Below are positions 45,241 to 55,544 of a stretch of 64,000 bases of DNA, in pieces. This stretch comes from Hirundichthys speculiger. Taxonomy: Eukaryota > Chordata > Actinopteri > Beloniformes > Exocoetidae. The DNA lies in contig JAGFBZ010000940.1 in the NCBI GenBank assembly GCA_018398805.1, positions 1,190,001 to 1,254,000 of the forward strand. The letters are read 5' to 3'. Within the stretch, counting starts at the first letter, position 1, and each line of letters starts with the position of its first letter. Made by a program: the position numbers and the translations under genes. The notes beneath the pieces were generated by a model. The model was not told the DNA's origin, ran no database searches, and saw only the letters and a program-made list of their open reading frames with translations.

Positions 45241-46450
45241 CACCATCTCATAGGTTCCTGGTATTTCCTCTGATCGGTGTGTGCACGTGAGCATGTGTGT
45301 GTGTGATTTTATTGACGCTTTACTGATGGAAAGATGTCCATCTGATCTGCCTGCTGTCTCAGGTGTCCCTCAGCACCGCTCACAACACATCCGTCATCCT
45401 AAATCTGCCCCGCAGCCCCAAAACAGACTCAGACACCCCCACCGCTAGTCATACACAACTGCACAGATAAAATCGCTCTTTTTTAGCGCAGACCCCGTAG
45501 AAACATCACAACAATGACCCACCCACCCACCCACAAACACATCTTCACCAGTGCAGTCTGACATCTGGAAAGCATGGAGCGAATGAGGCTGTGGGAAGGT
45601 TAACAGCGAAGGATATATGGACACAGACGTGCACACAGGTATACACACTAAGCCCAAGGCAGATTCTTTAAACTACATGCTCCATCTTGGGTGGCAAGAT
45701 TCAAACACACACACACATGCACCTACAAACGCGCACAGACACACACACTGGTGTTGGAAGGAGGTGGAAGAAAAAGCTAGACTTGAACAAGAACTAGTGG
45801 ATATTCAAATCCTGCCTTTTGACGTGCACGTGAATGCATGCGCGTACGTGTAGCAGGGCGGTTATTGCATCTGGGAGTGACCCCAACACATACTGACCAC
45901 CCTGCACCCCAAACACCCGTAACTCGCCCCGAGGCTGCACACAAGCCACAACACATGCCGAGTGAAGCCACACACAGTCGCAGCGATGTTCCCAAACACA
46001 CACAAAATAACAACCCAACAAGAGCTTTTACTCCCTTTCAGGCAGCAACAGCAAATTAAGCATATTTAGAAAAAGTTGTTAGAGTAAAGTGCATTTCTAA
46101 CGAGCAGATCTTCAGAAATGTTTATAAAATAGATTATATTTATATAAGACCCTGGAACTGTGTTAAAAGGAAAGTGAAAGGTTTATCTGCTTTATCTTCT
46201 GTGAAATGAAAATCTATTAAAGCTCTAATTTCAGGATATTTTTTTAGGTAAAATATGGCCTCAATGTGCTAACACAAAGCTGTAAAACTTTGAATTCTAC
46301 AAAAAATACATTAAATGCTACCAAAGATAAATTGTTTGTCTCCCCAGTACCGTTTTTCTTTTTTTGAAGCAAATCATTATTGCAGTCTTTTGTTAAAATG
46401 ACCTATTAAAAAAAATAAACATCTGTATTTTTTTTTCTTTCACCTCCATA
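45241..46450. other. Unannotated, CA/GT-enriched in part
   Basis: Interrupted CA-rich stretches lie at 45700-45750 and 45960-46010; (CCCA)4 at 45520-45534. No supported gene. Confidence 0.4.
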
Positions 46451-46860
46451 CTACAACCACAATTTCAGAAAAGTTGGAATGACGCTTAAAACGCAAATAA
46501 AAACAGGATGCAATGATTTGCATGTCTGGTAAACTCAGTTGGAGCTGGAGCTACAAACGACAGAAAAGGTAACCTGGCGCAATCAAAACCTACGGATGTA
46601 AAGATGGACAGAGGTTCACCGATCTGCGACAATCTGCATCTAAAAATGGTGGAGCAGTTTCAGAAGAATGTTCCTTAAAGACTTTGGAGAGCCCACCGTC
46701 TACGCTACACGATATCATCAAAAGATTCAGAGAATCAGGGGGAGTCTCTGTGTGCAGGAGGACAAGGCTGAAGGCCAAAACTGGATTCATGGGATCTTCT
46801 CAGGAAGCTCTGCATTAAAAAACAGACATGATTCTCTTCTGGATACTGCTGGACTCAGGA
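46451..46860 (+). mobile_element. Tc1-like transposon, 5' part
   Basis: Left terminus CTACAACCACAATTTCAG preceded by TA (46449-46450). Encodes the transposase N-terminal part: the FRRSATICI-like CDNLHLKMVEQFQKNVP segment near 46626-46675, then IIKRFRESGGVSVC near 46716-46755. It stops at GGACTCAGGA and resumes at about 48099. The matching terminus is at 48755. Confidence 0.88.
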
Positions 46861-47057
46861 GGTGCGTTTAAGCTAGCGGGGTCTCGGGCTGGTTTTTCAG
46901 TTTTTCAGCTCATTATTGTGGTGGTGTTGACTTGCTTCTCGGTGCTGCAGGAAGGAGATGACGTTCTTCAGCTGGGTAGCCTACTAGTCGTCTCTTCTCT
47001 CTTTCAACCATCATGCTTTATACAAACAGCAAAAAGAAACGCTAATGTTTTTCTTTG
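46861..47057. other. Left flank of the 1.24-kb insertion in Tc1
   Basis: Unidentified sequence that starts exactly at the Tc1 break and ends at the TRIM. It has (T/C)-rich patches and no frame of interest. Confidence 0.45.
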
Positions 47058-47225
47058 TGTGACAGTGTGGGGGTCCTGTCACCATATATACCTCCGATTG
47101 ATCACGTGTCCTGACTACTTGGCCAACGGGATATCCCTTTGGCTGACTGGCAAGCACACGTGATTTTCACCCGGGAGTCTGGGGATCAAATCCCGCCCGG
47201 GCCCTCCGTAGTGTCCCTTGTCACA
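47058..47225 (+). mobile_element. TRIM 5' LTR with tRNA-like block
   Basis: 168-bp terminal repeat beginning TGTGACAG and ending TTGTCACA, so it has TG...CA ends and a 7-bp inverted terminus. Inside, an A-box-like TGGCTGACTGGC (47140-47151) and a B-box-like GGATCAAATCC (47183-47193) are spaced as in a tRNA gene. Between them, GTGATTTTCACCCGGGAG resembles the tRNA-Glu anticodon region. This would give the LTR an internal RNA polymerase III promoter. Confidence 0.85.
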
Positions 47226-47329
47226 TTCTGGCGTTGTTGGCAGGATCCATGTGACAGTCCATGGATTTGAAATCTGTGTGGCACCCTGCGTGGAGCACGA
47301 GGACGTGCTTGGGGAAAGAGGGGGAGAGA
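47226..47329 (+). mobile_element. TRIM interior: candidate PBS and polypurine tract
   Basis: Only 104 bp. TGGCGTTGTTGGCAGGATCC begins three bases after the 5' LTR and is the candidate primer-binding site, starting with the expected TGG; I could not name the tRNA. The last 19 bases, GGGGAAAGAGGGGGAGAGA (47311-47329), form a polypurine tract directly before the 3' LTR. No protein is encoded, so the element depends on an autonomous LTR retrotransposon. Confidence 0.8.
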
Positions 47330-47497
47330 TGTGACAGTGTGGGGGTCCTGTCACCATATATACCTCCGATTGATCACGTGTCCTGACTACTTGGCCAACG
47401 GGATATCCCTTTGGCTGACTGGCAAGCACACGTGATTTTCACCCGGGAGTCTGGGGATCAAATCCCGCCCGGGCCCTCCGTAGTGTCCCTTGCCACA
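47330..47497 (+). mobile_element. TRIM 3' LTR
   Basis: Same 168-bp sequence as the 5' LTR with one change visible (TTGTCACA to TTGCCACA near the end). The near identity implies a recent insertion. A and B boxes are at 47412-47423 and 47455-47465. Bases next to the element, TTTG on the left and TTCG on the right, could be a 4-bp target duplication with one mutation. Confidence 0.88.
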
Positions 47498-48098
47498 TTC
47501 GCATCATTTTACTTTGTTATTCTAATTTGTTTCTTTGATTTGCCAACATCTTCTTCTTTCCTTTTTTGGCGTTTGACAAGCAGTGAAAGGGGATGTAGCA
47601 CTGCTGCTACATGGTAGCTGAATGAAACGGCCCCGTCGCTGTGGGCGGGGACAAGATGGCCGACTGAGGAAGAGTCAGGGTCTGGTTCCTTGTTTCTTGT
47701 GCTCCTTGTCTCCTTTCTTTGTTCCATCCTGTTTTACTTTGAAAGTCTGTCTTTCGCTTGTTGAGTCCTGTTTCGCTTCCTTGTGTTAATTCCTCTAATT
47801 GCTTCCACCTGTGTCTTTGTCTTTATATTGTCTTGTCTCTTCTCTCGTAGTCGCTGCTTCATCAGTTCTTCATCCCGTTTATCTATCCGTTGATCTTGGT
47901 TCCTGCTTGTTCTCTGTATTGCTTCCCTGCTGGATTTGCTTTGTTTAAGTTTGTTATGCTTCTGGACTTATTAAAGGACTTTTTGTTGGCGACTTCTGAC
48001 CTCCCGCTCCACTACATTTGCGTCCTAACCCTAAACTGCGACAGGAAGAAGCCGGCCCTTTTAAAATTCTAGCCCCCCTCGTTATACCCCAGAACCCC
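47498..48098 (+). mobile_element. LTR-like segment, right flank of the insertion in Tc1
   Basis: Has promoter and poly(A)-like features in LTR order: TGTCTTTATATTGTC near 47815-47830, then ATTAAAGGAC near 47970 and an ending CCTAAACTGCGACA at 48030-48043, typical of fish LTRs that close in TGACA-like sequence. A TGTAGCACTGCTGCTACA dyad lies at 47593-47610. It may be a solo LTR into which, or next to which, the TRIM inserted. The start is not defined. Confidence 0.4.
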
Positions 48099-48755
48099 AC
48101 ACTTCCATAAATCACTGTCTGTGATCAAGAGTTCGCCACGCAATCCACAAATGCAAGTTAGAGCGGTATGATGCAAAGAAGCAGCCAAATGTGAAGACGA
48201 TTCAGAGACGCTGCTGTCCTCGTCCAGGGCCGAAGCTCATCTAAATGGAAAAATTATTCTGTGGCCAGATGAAACAGAATTTGAAATTCTGTTTGGAAAT
48301 CACAGACACCATGTTCTGCAGACTGAAGAGTAGAGGCAAGACTGTGCTAAAGCACACACTGCATGCATCAGAACAGCAGGGCTTTGCAGGAGAAGAGTCC
48401 AGATGCTGAACTGGAAAAAATCTGGCAACGAAGGCCCCAGTTGAGCATCTGACAAAGGGACAAAATTCCTCCTTTAAAACTCCAGCAACTGGTCTCCTCT
48501 CCTCCCAGACATTTACAGGCAGTTGTTGAAAGAAGAGGGGATGCTACACAACAGTAAACATGGCCTTTTTTTGGGATGTGTAGCTGCCATCAAAGTCAAA
48601 ATGAGCTGATATTTTCCATGAAATTGTAAAATGTCCATTTAACATATTTTTTATGTTCTGTTGGGAATAAAAAATGAGTTTGCAAGACTTGTAAATCATT
48701 TTATTGTAATTTTATTTACCTTTTACACAACATCCCAACTTTTCTGTGGTTGTAG
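48099..48755 (+). mobile_element. Tc1-like transposon, 3' part
   Basis: Resumes with ACTTCCATAAATCACTGTCT and continues: FEILFGNHRHHVLQTEE near 48277-48330, then an internal deletion that removes the GGG.I.VWG catalytic block, then SSNWSPLLPDIYRQLLK near 48480-48530. Closes with ACTTTTCTGTGGTTGTAG and TA (48756-48757), matching the left terminus. The long non-coding 3' end is well conserved. Confidence 0.88.
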
Positions 48756-50061
48756 TATGGAGCTAGAGAGGAAAAAAAATAGCGATTTTTCTTTTTTTCT
48801 TCTATTTTCAAATAGGTCATGTCAACAGAAGATTGTGATGATGATTTGGTTTAAATAAAGAAAAAGACCCTTGCTGAGTCTGATGAAGGAATGTGGACAG
48901 ATGATCTCCAGAGGTTCATCCTGGACAAACATATCATCCATACATGTTGGCAATCACGCTCATGGATCAACGAGAATATAAACTATAGTAGGTCTGACAT
49001 GTATGTCTTTTCACAGTCTGGGAAACCAGAAAAGTTAGAAAAAGCGTGTTACCAGGCCTGAAAAGCAAAAATTGATTTATATAGACAAATGAAATGATGA
49101 TGAGAACAAAACATGAAATATCTTGGGTTCAAACTGTCAAGTAAATATTAGAATCACCACTTCTTTTTTTTTTTTTATACATATCATTTTACACATCATC
49201 TCAACTGTTTCACGTTTGGGGTTATGTCAACAAGCACATTAATTTCCCATTTTACACGCTGCTCTCCTCAGGAATAATTTACAACAGGAGATAATATATA
49301 CACAAAATATTTCAAACAGAATGGAGGTAAGGGTCTGCTGCAGTGAATCTGGCTGATTTATCATCATTCCAAGTGTTACTCTCAAAGACCACACAGCCCA
49401 CCAACGCCTGTCTAGAAAGAAATCAGTCAAAGTAAAATTAGGAATCGCTGCGTTAGTTTTTAATTTGCTTCTTCCGTATCATCCTTACTTTTTTGGATTT
49501 GGGTTTGTAAATCATGAGCTGAAAGTTCGCCGACATCAATAATATACAGTAGATGTTACTTGTCCTAAATAATGAAAAAGACTGGACTGAAATTGCACTT
49601 TTTTGGGCAATAGCAATGAACATTTACTGGCGTGAAACTGATCTGGAATGTTCGCTTGCAATGTTGTCTGCAGTTTTATGTCTTCCACCACACCACTCCA
49701 CCTATAAACTCCTAAACAGACTTCCACCAAGTCTCATTGTGCCAACCTGACATAATTAGCATAGTTTGGTTTATGTGCAGGGCTAGATTTATTATGAAGT
49801 ATGATTTTTCTCCTGACAAAGTCTCGTGAACGCATAATCATTAGTCAAGTTATAATCAATAAACAAGATATAGTTACAGTTAATGGGAAACAGCTGATAG
49901 ACTTCATTGTAGGACAGATGTGTGTATAATGAATTAAACGTGGAAATCGTAGCAGTTTAGCTCAGCTTTAGCAGTCTGCATTCACATTCAAAAGAAAGAC
50001 AAGTGAAACGGTACATAAGAGCGATGAGAGAAAGGACGGAGTTCATTGCGTGTAATGACAT
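48756..50061. other. Unannotated stretch
   Basis: No gene or known repeat. T-runs at 49163-49178. Confidence 0.4.
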
Positions 50062-50560
50062 GGTTAGGGTTAGGGGTTCAGGTTAGGGGTTAGGGGTAAG
50101 GGTTCTGGTTAGGGTTAGGCCTTCGGGTTAGGGTTAGGGGTTCAGGTTAGGGGTTTGGGTTAGGGGTTTGGGTTAGGGTTAGGGGTTAGGGTTCGGGTTA
50201 GGGTTAGGGGTTAGGGTTAGGGTTAGGAGTTAGGAGTTCGGGTTAGGGGTTAGGGTTAGGGGTTAGGGTTAGGGTTAGGGGTTCGGGTTAGGGTTAGGGG
50301 TTCGGGTTAGGGGTTAGGGTTCGGGTTAGGGGTTCGGGTTAGGGTTAGGGGTTAGGGTTAGGAGTTAGGGTTCAGGTTAGGGGTTCAGGTTAGGGTTAGG
50401 GGTTAGGGTTAGGAGTTAGGGTTCGGGTTAGGGTTAGGGGTTCGGGTTAGGGTTCGGGTAAGCCGTTCGGGTTAGGGGTTAGGGTTAGGGGTTCGAGTTA
50501 GGGTAAGGGGTTAGGGTTAGGGTAAGGGGTTAGAGTTAGGGGTTCAGGGTAGGGTTAGGT
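50062..50560 (+). repeat. Degenerate telomere-like TTAGGG array
   Basis: About 499 bp of TTAGGG and variants TTAGGGG, TTCGGG, TTCAGG and TAAGGG, all G-rich on the plus strand. The variants recur in blocks such as GGGTTAGGGGTTCGGGTTAG, so local duplication shaped it. It is either an interstitial telomeric sequence or a minisatellite that resembles one. Confidence 0.95.
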
Positions 50561-51584
50561 GTGAAGACACTGTGCCTGTATGTGCGCTAATAAATCTCCT
50601 CCAGGAGTGATGAGACCAACCATAACAATGACAAATGAAAACAATGATTTACATAGATAAATGACAGTAATGGAAATTTTACAATAATTAAACTCAAGAT
50701 TTATTTCAATTCATCTCTCTAGTTCAAGCACTGCTGACACTCCAAAATACAAAAGCTTCGTCCTACTTCTGGCTCTGCTGCACGTCACCTCTTACCGCCT
50801 TTGATTCTGAGAACGGCCTCTGTTGTTTTGGGAAGAGAAGAAGTCTCTTTTCACTACTTTACTGGATGGTCTGTGCACTGCATCCTGGGAGAGCTCTGCT
50901 CCTGAAAGTTCCAGTTTCCAGTGTTTCAAGAGCCTTTCAGTCGTCTTCGGTCATGAGAGTTTCTTGAGGTCTGTGGTCCAAATACCACTCATACCAGAGG
51001 AACGTTTTGATGGGGGCACTTATCATTCTCTTCCGGCTTTATTCACGTCGCTCTGCAGCCCAGTAACTATTTCTACAAATTGGTACAGCTATTACCACAG
51101 TGCTTCACCGGCTCACCTCTACTCTGAAATCCCCAAGCTGCTAGTCATCGCCTGCATACCAAAGCTAGTCATGCTTCGTAAAAGGAAATCTTGGCTATTT
51201 TAAACTTGTACCTCAACAGAATTATGCTGTTGTATGTTGAACAGCTGTTTGGTTAAAAAGTATTTATTTTTCTAAGCAATTGGTCTCACATAGTTTCTTG
51301 CTTGGTGTTCTCTTTCTGGAGATGCCTCCTAATATCTCCATCTTCATTCTGATATCGTACCTTATTGTTTGGGGATTGAATTGCTGCTCATCACTCCCAG
51401 CATTATTTACTTTCTTTTGCTGGACATATGTCTTAAAAATGCTTTACTACGGCTAATGTCTTGATGGTACAAAATAGTTTCTCACTAAATAGCATATTCC
51501 CTTGCTGAGGAAATGAGGTCATGGCAGCTGGTTGAGTTTATATTCTCTTCGCCACAATGTACTCATTGAGGATGGTCTCATGGT
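50561..51584. other. Unannotated stretch with a 126-codon frame
   Basis: The frame 50823-51203 lacks any family resemblance, begins in unremarkable context and contains no domain I recognise. I do not call it a gene. The rest is unassigned. Confidence 0.35.
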
Positions 51585-51830
51585 TGCTGATGACATGGCC
51601 AGAATTGAATAAAGAGACTCGCTGAACATCAGCAGATCTCCACCTGGCGGTAGGTTGGATCAGATGGGAAGGGAGGACGTTGGGTTGACCGGGTAGGCCC
51701 AGTCAGTCTGTGTTCTTACCCTGTGATCTTAGCCTGTGGTCATGAACTGTGGGTATTGCCCAAAAGAACAAGCAGCTGACTAGAGTTTGCTGCACTCTCT
51801 CCTTAGGATGGGGTTAGAACTTGTAGTGGA
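51585..51830 (+). mobile_element. Rex3: Rex3 fragment, left part
   Basis: CCTGTGGTCATGAACTGTGG near 51731-51750 and the ATTGCCCAAAAGAACAAG that follows correspond to the Rex3 YGHELWVVTERTR segment. It is heavily decayed. The continuation is at 52135. Confidence 0.6.
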
Positions 51831-52134
51831 AAATATATGAGTTTCTAGCGAAGGCAGTTACACAACAATTACACGAGACACTTGACCACGGACGAGAGTG
51901 CAAGGTGGGTTTAATCCCCATTGTATACAGCAGAGATGGTCAGTTACTCACGTGTACAGGACAAGCTGTCATCAGCAAATGACAATGAGCAAATCAGAAA
52001 GCCATGTGTCCCAAAATCCTACGACTAACGTCTGAGTGATGATATTTCACATTTCAGACGAGAAGTCACGGACGGCATAGACTTGACATTATTCAAACAA
52101 ATGGGTCACAATGACCCAGAACTTCAGTCCTTTG
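51831..52134. other. Insert between Rex3 fragments
   Basis: About 300 bp of unidentified sequence separating two colinear Rex3 pieces. No inverted ends recognised. Confidence 0.4.
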
Positions 52135-52405
52135 AGGGAGACTCCACAAAACAGGAGCTAACTAAGCGAGTTCGGGCCTCTGGTGAGGATACCTCCTGAA
52201 GGCCACTCTGGGGAGATGTTTTATCCCTAAGGCACACCCAGGACATGCTGGAGAAGTTATGTCCTCTCAGGTGCCCCGGGAACACCTGGGTAGCTCTCCA
52301 GATAAGCGGGAAGAGGCAACCACAGAGAGGGAGGAGGCAACTACAGAGAGGGAGGTTGCTGCCCCTGCTGCAACCCAGACGTGATTACTTAATGAATGGA
52401 CAAAT
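52135..52405 (+). mobile_element. Rex3: Rex3 fragment, C-terminal part
   Basis: Follows the Rex3 C-terminal order: RASGEDTS.RPLWGDVL-like region near 52170-52215, HTQDMLEKLCPLRCPGNTW near 52222-52285, and a duplicated ACAGAGAGGGAGG patch at 52322-52348 in place of the single EREVWAS codons. Ends with CAACCCAGACGTGATTACTTAATGAATGG-like decayed tail. Confidence 0.7.
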
Positions 52406-52439
52406 TGATTTATTCTAAAAGCATGGGTCACTCAGAATT

Positions 52440-52653
52440 ACTCAAAAATGACAAACCTGGGGCAGCAGGTTTTTGTTCCAACACAGCACAGCTGACTTGT
52501 TTAGGTCTATCAACTAGTTGAAGACAAATAGAGGACTAAAGATCTTAACCAGTTCAGTTGATTATATGAAACAAGTCAGCTGTGTTTCTGCTGCATGGTT
52601 GGAACAAAAACCTGAAGCCACACGGCCCTTTCACGGATCAGTTTGACACCCCT
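52440..52653. mobile_element. Palindromic MITE with long inverted arms
   Basis: Arms GGTTTTTGTTCCAA plus CACAGCTGACTTGTTT (52466-52502) and AAACAAGTCAGCTGTG plus TTGGAACAAAAACC (52569-52611) are inverted. The right end, GATCAGTTTGACACCCCTG, is hAT-like. The left end has drifted. It is a non-coding element. Confidence 0.8.
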
Positions 52654-53879
52654 GCTCTACATCTTTTCCTAATTCTCCACCCCTCTTTGTCGTCATAGTT
52701 TGCTCCAGCATCTTTTAAGCAGGTCATTTGGCATGTTTGCTCTTTTGCCTTTCCTTCTCTGCCAGGAAGGCAACCAGGAAGTGCTGAGTACTACTGTTGC
52801 ATGTTGAGAATACACTGAACATTATATATAAGCAGTATCACTATAATCAGTAAACAGTACTTATAAAAGTTTTCTTTCTACACAGACAGGATGGCAAATC
52901 ACTACCATGATAATGTCAAACATATCTACACCTCAATAAAACAATGAATAAATACATTTGTGTGTGAATTAAAACAATGCCGTTCTTTACTACTTAATCT
53001 CATTATTGTAGTGTTGAGGTAAAAGAGATAATGGAACTATATATCTGTTTCACAAACTTCAAACATGACAATTTAGCTGTTTTTAAGTCCTTACAAACCT
53101 TGTGAACTCATCTTGGCATAAAAAATAGTCTAAATAGTAGAGAGTAATAGAGACTGAGATTCATTTGACAGTGAACTCATATTGGTGAGTGCCTGTGGTT
53201 GTGGTGCTAAACCTTTGTGTTGGAGTGCCTTCCACACACTGACATTTTAATCACTTCTTGTTGATTCAAGCTATTGTATTATATATCCCCGACGCTTACA
53301 GTGATACCTTTGTTAAGCTGTGGCTCAGCGTCTGACTCCATGTGCATGAGAACTGTTTATTTTGGGATTGTGATGGGCTGACTGAAGTTGACACAACACA
53401 TAAAAAAAGAAAAAAAAATCACCAAAGCCAACATCATTTGAACCCCTTAGCACGTAGTAAATGAAAGAAAGGTCACTGCTTGAATTTTTGCCAGTGCTAA
53501 CATGATCATCAGATGATAACGCAGTATCTATAAAGGACAATGACGAGTATCACAAAACTGACTTGTAAGAAACGCAGCAGAACCTTTATTTTTAAGGTTT
53601 TCAGGGATTCAGGTTTTCCCTCCCGCCCCTTCAAGGTTATTTATCCAGGTTTTTTCATTTTATTAGCTATTATTTATTTGCAAATGTATGTTTTCTTAAT
53701 ACGAATGTGGATGCTGAACATAAAATCATAGAAAGTGAATGGCAGAGCTGTGATAAAAATGGCCTGGCTTTTTTTTTTTTCACTTAATATTTAAACTACA
53801 CATTCACTTGCCCTGCAGTTTCTTCCACATTAACTGTCTTTGCTTCCCTACTTCTGCCGTTTTACGTTTCTGCAGGGAG
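52654..53879. other. Unannotated stretch
   Basis: No gene or recognised transposon; AT-rich. Confidence 0.4.
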
Positions 53880-54075
53880 TCACGTCACTGAAAAAAAAGT
53901 AGGAGGATCTTTTTCATTTACTTGCCATTGCCATGGTGAATCACGCTATCGGAGATCCATTAATGATGGATTTTTATAGTCCCAGTTACTGAATATGTTG
54001 ACACGAGTAACTGGGACTAAATCTGAAACCAAGTTTTCTGACTCTGGATCAACCTCCTTCCTGAAACAGGCCCTT
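53880..54075. mobile_element. DNA transposon terminus, GGCCTGTTTCAGAAA type, second copy
   Basis: Ends with TCCTTCCTGAAACAGGCCC, the complement of the terminus at 18088, and carries ACTCTGGATCAACC subterminal sequence. CCCAGTTACT and AGTAACTGGGACTAAA at 53980-54021 are inverted around GAATATGTTGACACG. The other terminus is not seen. Confidence 0.6.
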
Positions 54076-54167
54076 GGTCTTATACGTTATCATCACAACA
54101 ACAACAATGTACAGCACCTTTCCAGAGTCGGAGCCACTGAAATGCAACACAAAATGGCTTTTTCTCA

Positions 54168-54170
<3 letters not shown>

Positions 54171-54202
<32 letters not shown>
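54171..54202 (+). repeat. (TC)16 microsatellite
   Basis: Uninterrupted dinucleotide run. Confidence 0.97.
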
Positions 54203-54204
<2 letters not shown>

Positions 54205-54205
<1 letters not shown>

Positions 54206-54490
54206 TTTATTAGATTGGTTTATTTATTAGACTGAATTAGTCCTATAATCACTACTATAAATTCAATTAGATTATAGTTAATGTACATGTAGCCTAGACA
54301 GGATTTAGGATTACCAGTTAGCCTCAACAGCATGTTTTTCAACTGCAGGAGGAAACTGGGGTACCCAGCAGAAACTCATACAAACACAGAGAGAAACATC
54401 CAAACTCCACACAGAAAGCCCAGCTGAACCAAGATCCAACTGAATCACCTTCTTGCTTTGAAGTGACAGTGCTGACCGCTGCACTACTGT
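54205..54490 (+). repeat. Dispersed repeat, copy 2 (see 4805-5108)
   Basis: Same order of landmarks as the copy at 4805: ATTAGATTGGTTTATTTATTAG, TTAATGTACATG, GGAGGAAACTGGGGTACCC, CTCCACACAGAAAG and CTTCTTGCTTTGAAGTGACA. The identity is about 75 percent by eye. Confidence 0.7.
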
Positions 54491-55299
54491 GGTTAGCACT
54501 GTGCAATAGTCTTGTGTGTACAGGTATAACGAGTATTACTGCATTTGAATGCAACGTATATTGACTATTCAAATTTGGGAATTTGAATAGTCTGGGAAGG
54601 TAACGGAGACTGCTACTATGCATATAATAACTTGAACAGATTAAATTATGACAACCAGATAAGGTATTTTATTTTGTTAACCTCCAAGGCTTGTTTGACC
54701 TTTCAAACACTGACCAATTTATGACACAAAATGGAATTATTTGCATGTAGCCTGAGAATGGACAGTTGCACGGTTCGTACATCTCTGTAATGACAGACAG
54801 CTTATACACAGAAAATTAGGAGGGTTGAATGCTCCACTTACTGCACTGACTCTGAGGACCAAAGATCTCTCCTGCAGCAGCTGCATGATGGATCTACTGA
54901 GATACGAGTTGTTGTATTTTATACTTAACATAAAAACATGTTTACATGATACTTTTTTGGGACTTGATATAACCTATACGTTTATATGTATGTTTTTTTT
55001 TTTTTTTTTTGCTGTAGACAAACCTACAATTGCAGACAACTCTTCAAAAGGATTAACTGTCATAGCAGGTTCAGACAGGACTATCAAGCCTTATCTGTTT
55101 TGTTGACAGATACCCAAGACGAGTCCTCACCGATAGGCCGTACAGGGCCATATAGACAGGCAGCATGGCTGCCCAGGTTCAGGAAACTGGTCCAACCAAG
55201 CTGCTGTGTTTGGAAAGCAAGTCATTAAACTGTAAATATTTATTCGGCAAACATTTACCATTCATTACAATTCTCAGCAGGAGATGTTATTTGTTTGTT
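54491..55299. other. Unannotated stretch with poly-T
   Basis: A T22-type run at 54990-55011 followed by GCTGTAG resembles a splice acceptor, but the reading frame after it stops quickly. No gene is called. Confidence 0.35.
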
Positions 55300-55535
55300 C
55301 CATCATTACCTCCGCCAAGGAGGTTATGTTTTTGCCGGTGTCTGTTTGTCTGTCTGTGTACATGATAACTAAAAAAATTATGGATGGATTTTAAATGAAA
55401 TTCTCTAAGCCAGTCCTGGCACTTTGCACATTTGTGGTGCGTTCATGAGTAGATGAGAATTTCCGTACATGGCCCTAACCCCTTTGTACACCCACCCCCA
55501 AATTTGGTGTGCAAATTTGACATGGATAAAATGCT
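55300..55535 (+). repeat. Dispersed repeat with CCTCCGCCAAGGAGG dyad
   Basis: Starts CATTACCTCCGCCAAGGAGG (55307-55326), then GTTTGTCTGTCTGTG and a TTATGGATGGATTTTAAATGAAATT segment. The same order of motifs is known from dispersed repeats in fish and other animals. Class uncertain. Confidence 0.65.
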
Positions 55536-55544
55536 TCTCTAAAT

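Noticed and set aside
47140..47193. Functional tRNA-Glu gene
   Set aside because: The A and B boxes deviate and the stems do not form a good cloverleaf by eye. The block is inside an LTR and duplicated with it.
47058..47497. CRISPR-like pair of direct repeats
   Set aside because: There are only two 168-bp repeats with LTR-type ends and a polypurine tract in eukaryotic sequence.
50062..50560. True chromosome end
   Set aside because: The array is short, degenerate and followed by 13 kb of ordinary sequence.
50823..51203. 126-aa plus-strand gene
   Set aside because: No family, domain, splice or promoter evidence; such frames occur by chance in this composition.
54990..55106. Splice acceptor (poly-T, GCTGTAG) and exon
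   Set aside because: The frame stops after about 30 codons, and the downstream sequence is a dispersed repeat. No donor or partner exon is evident.
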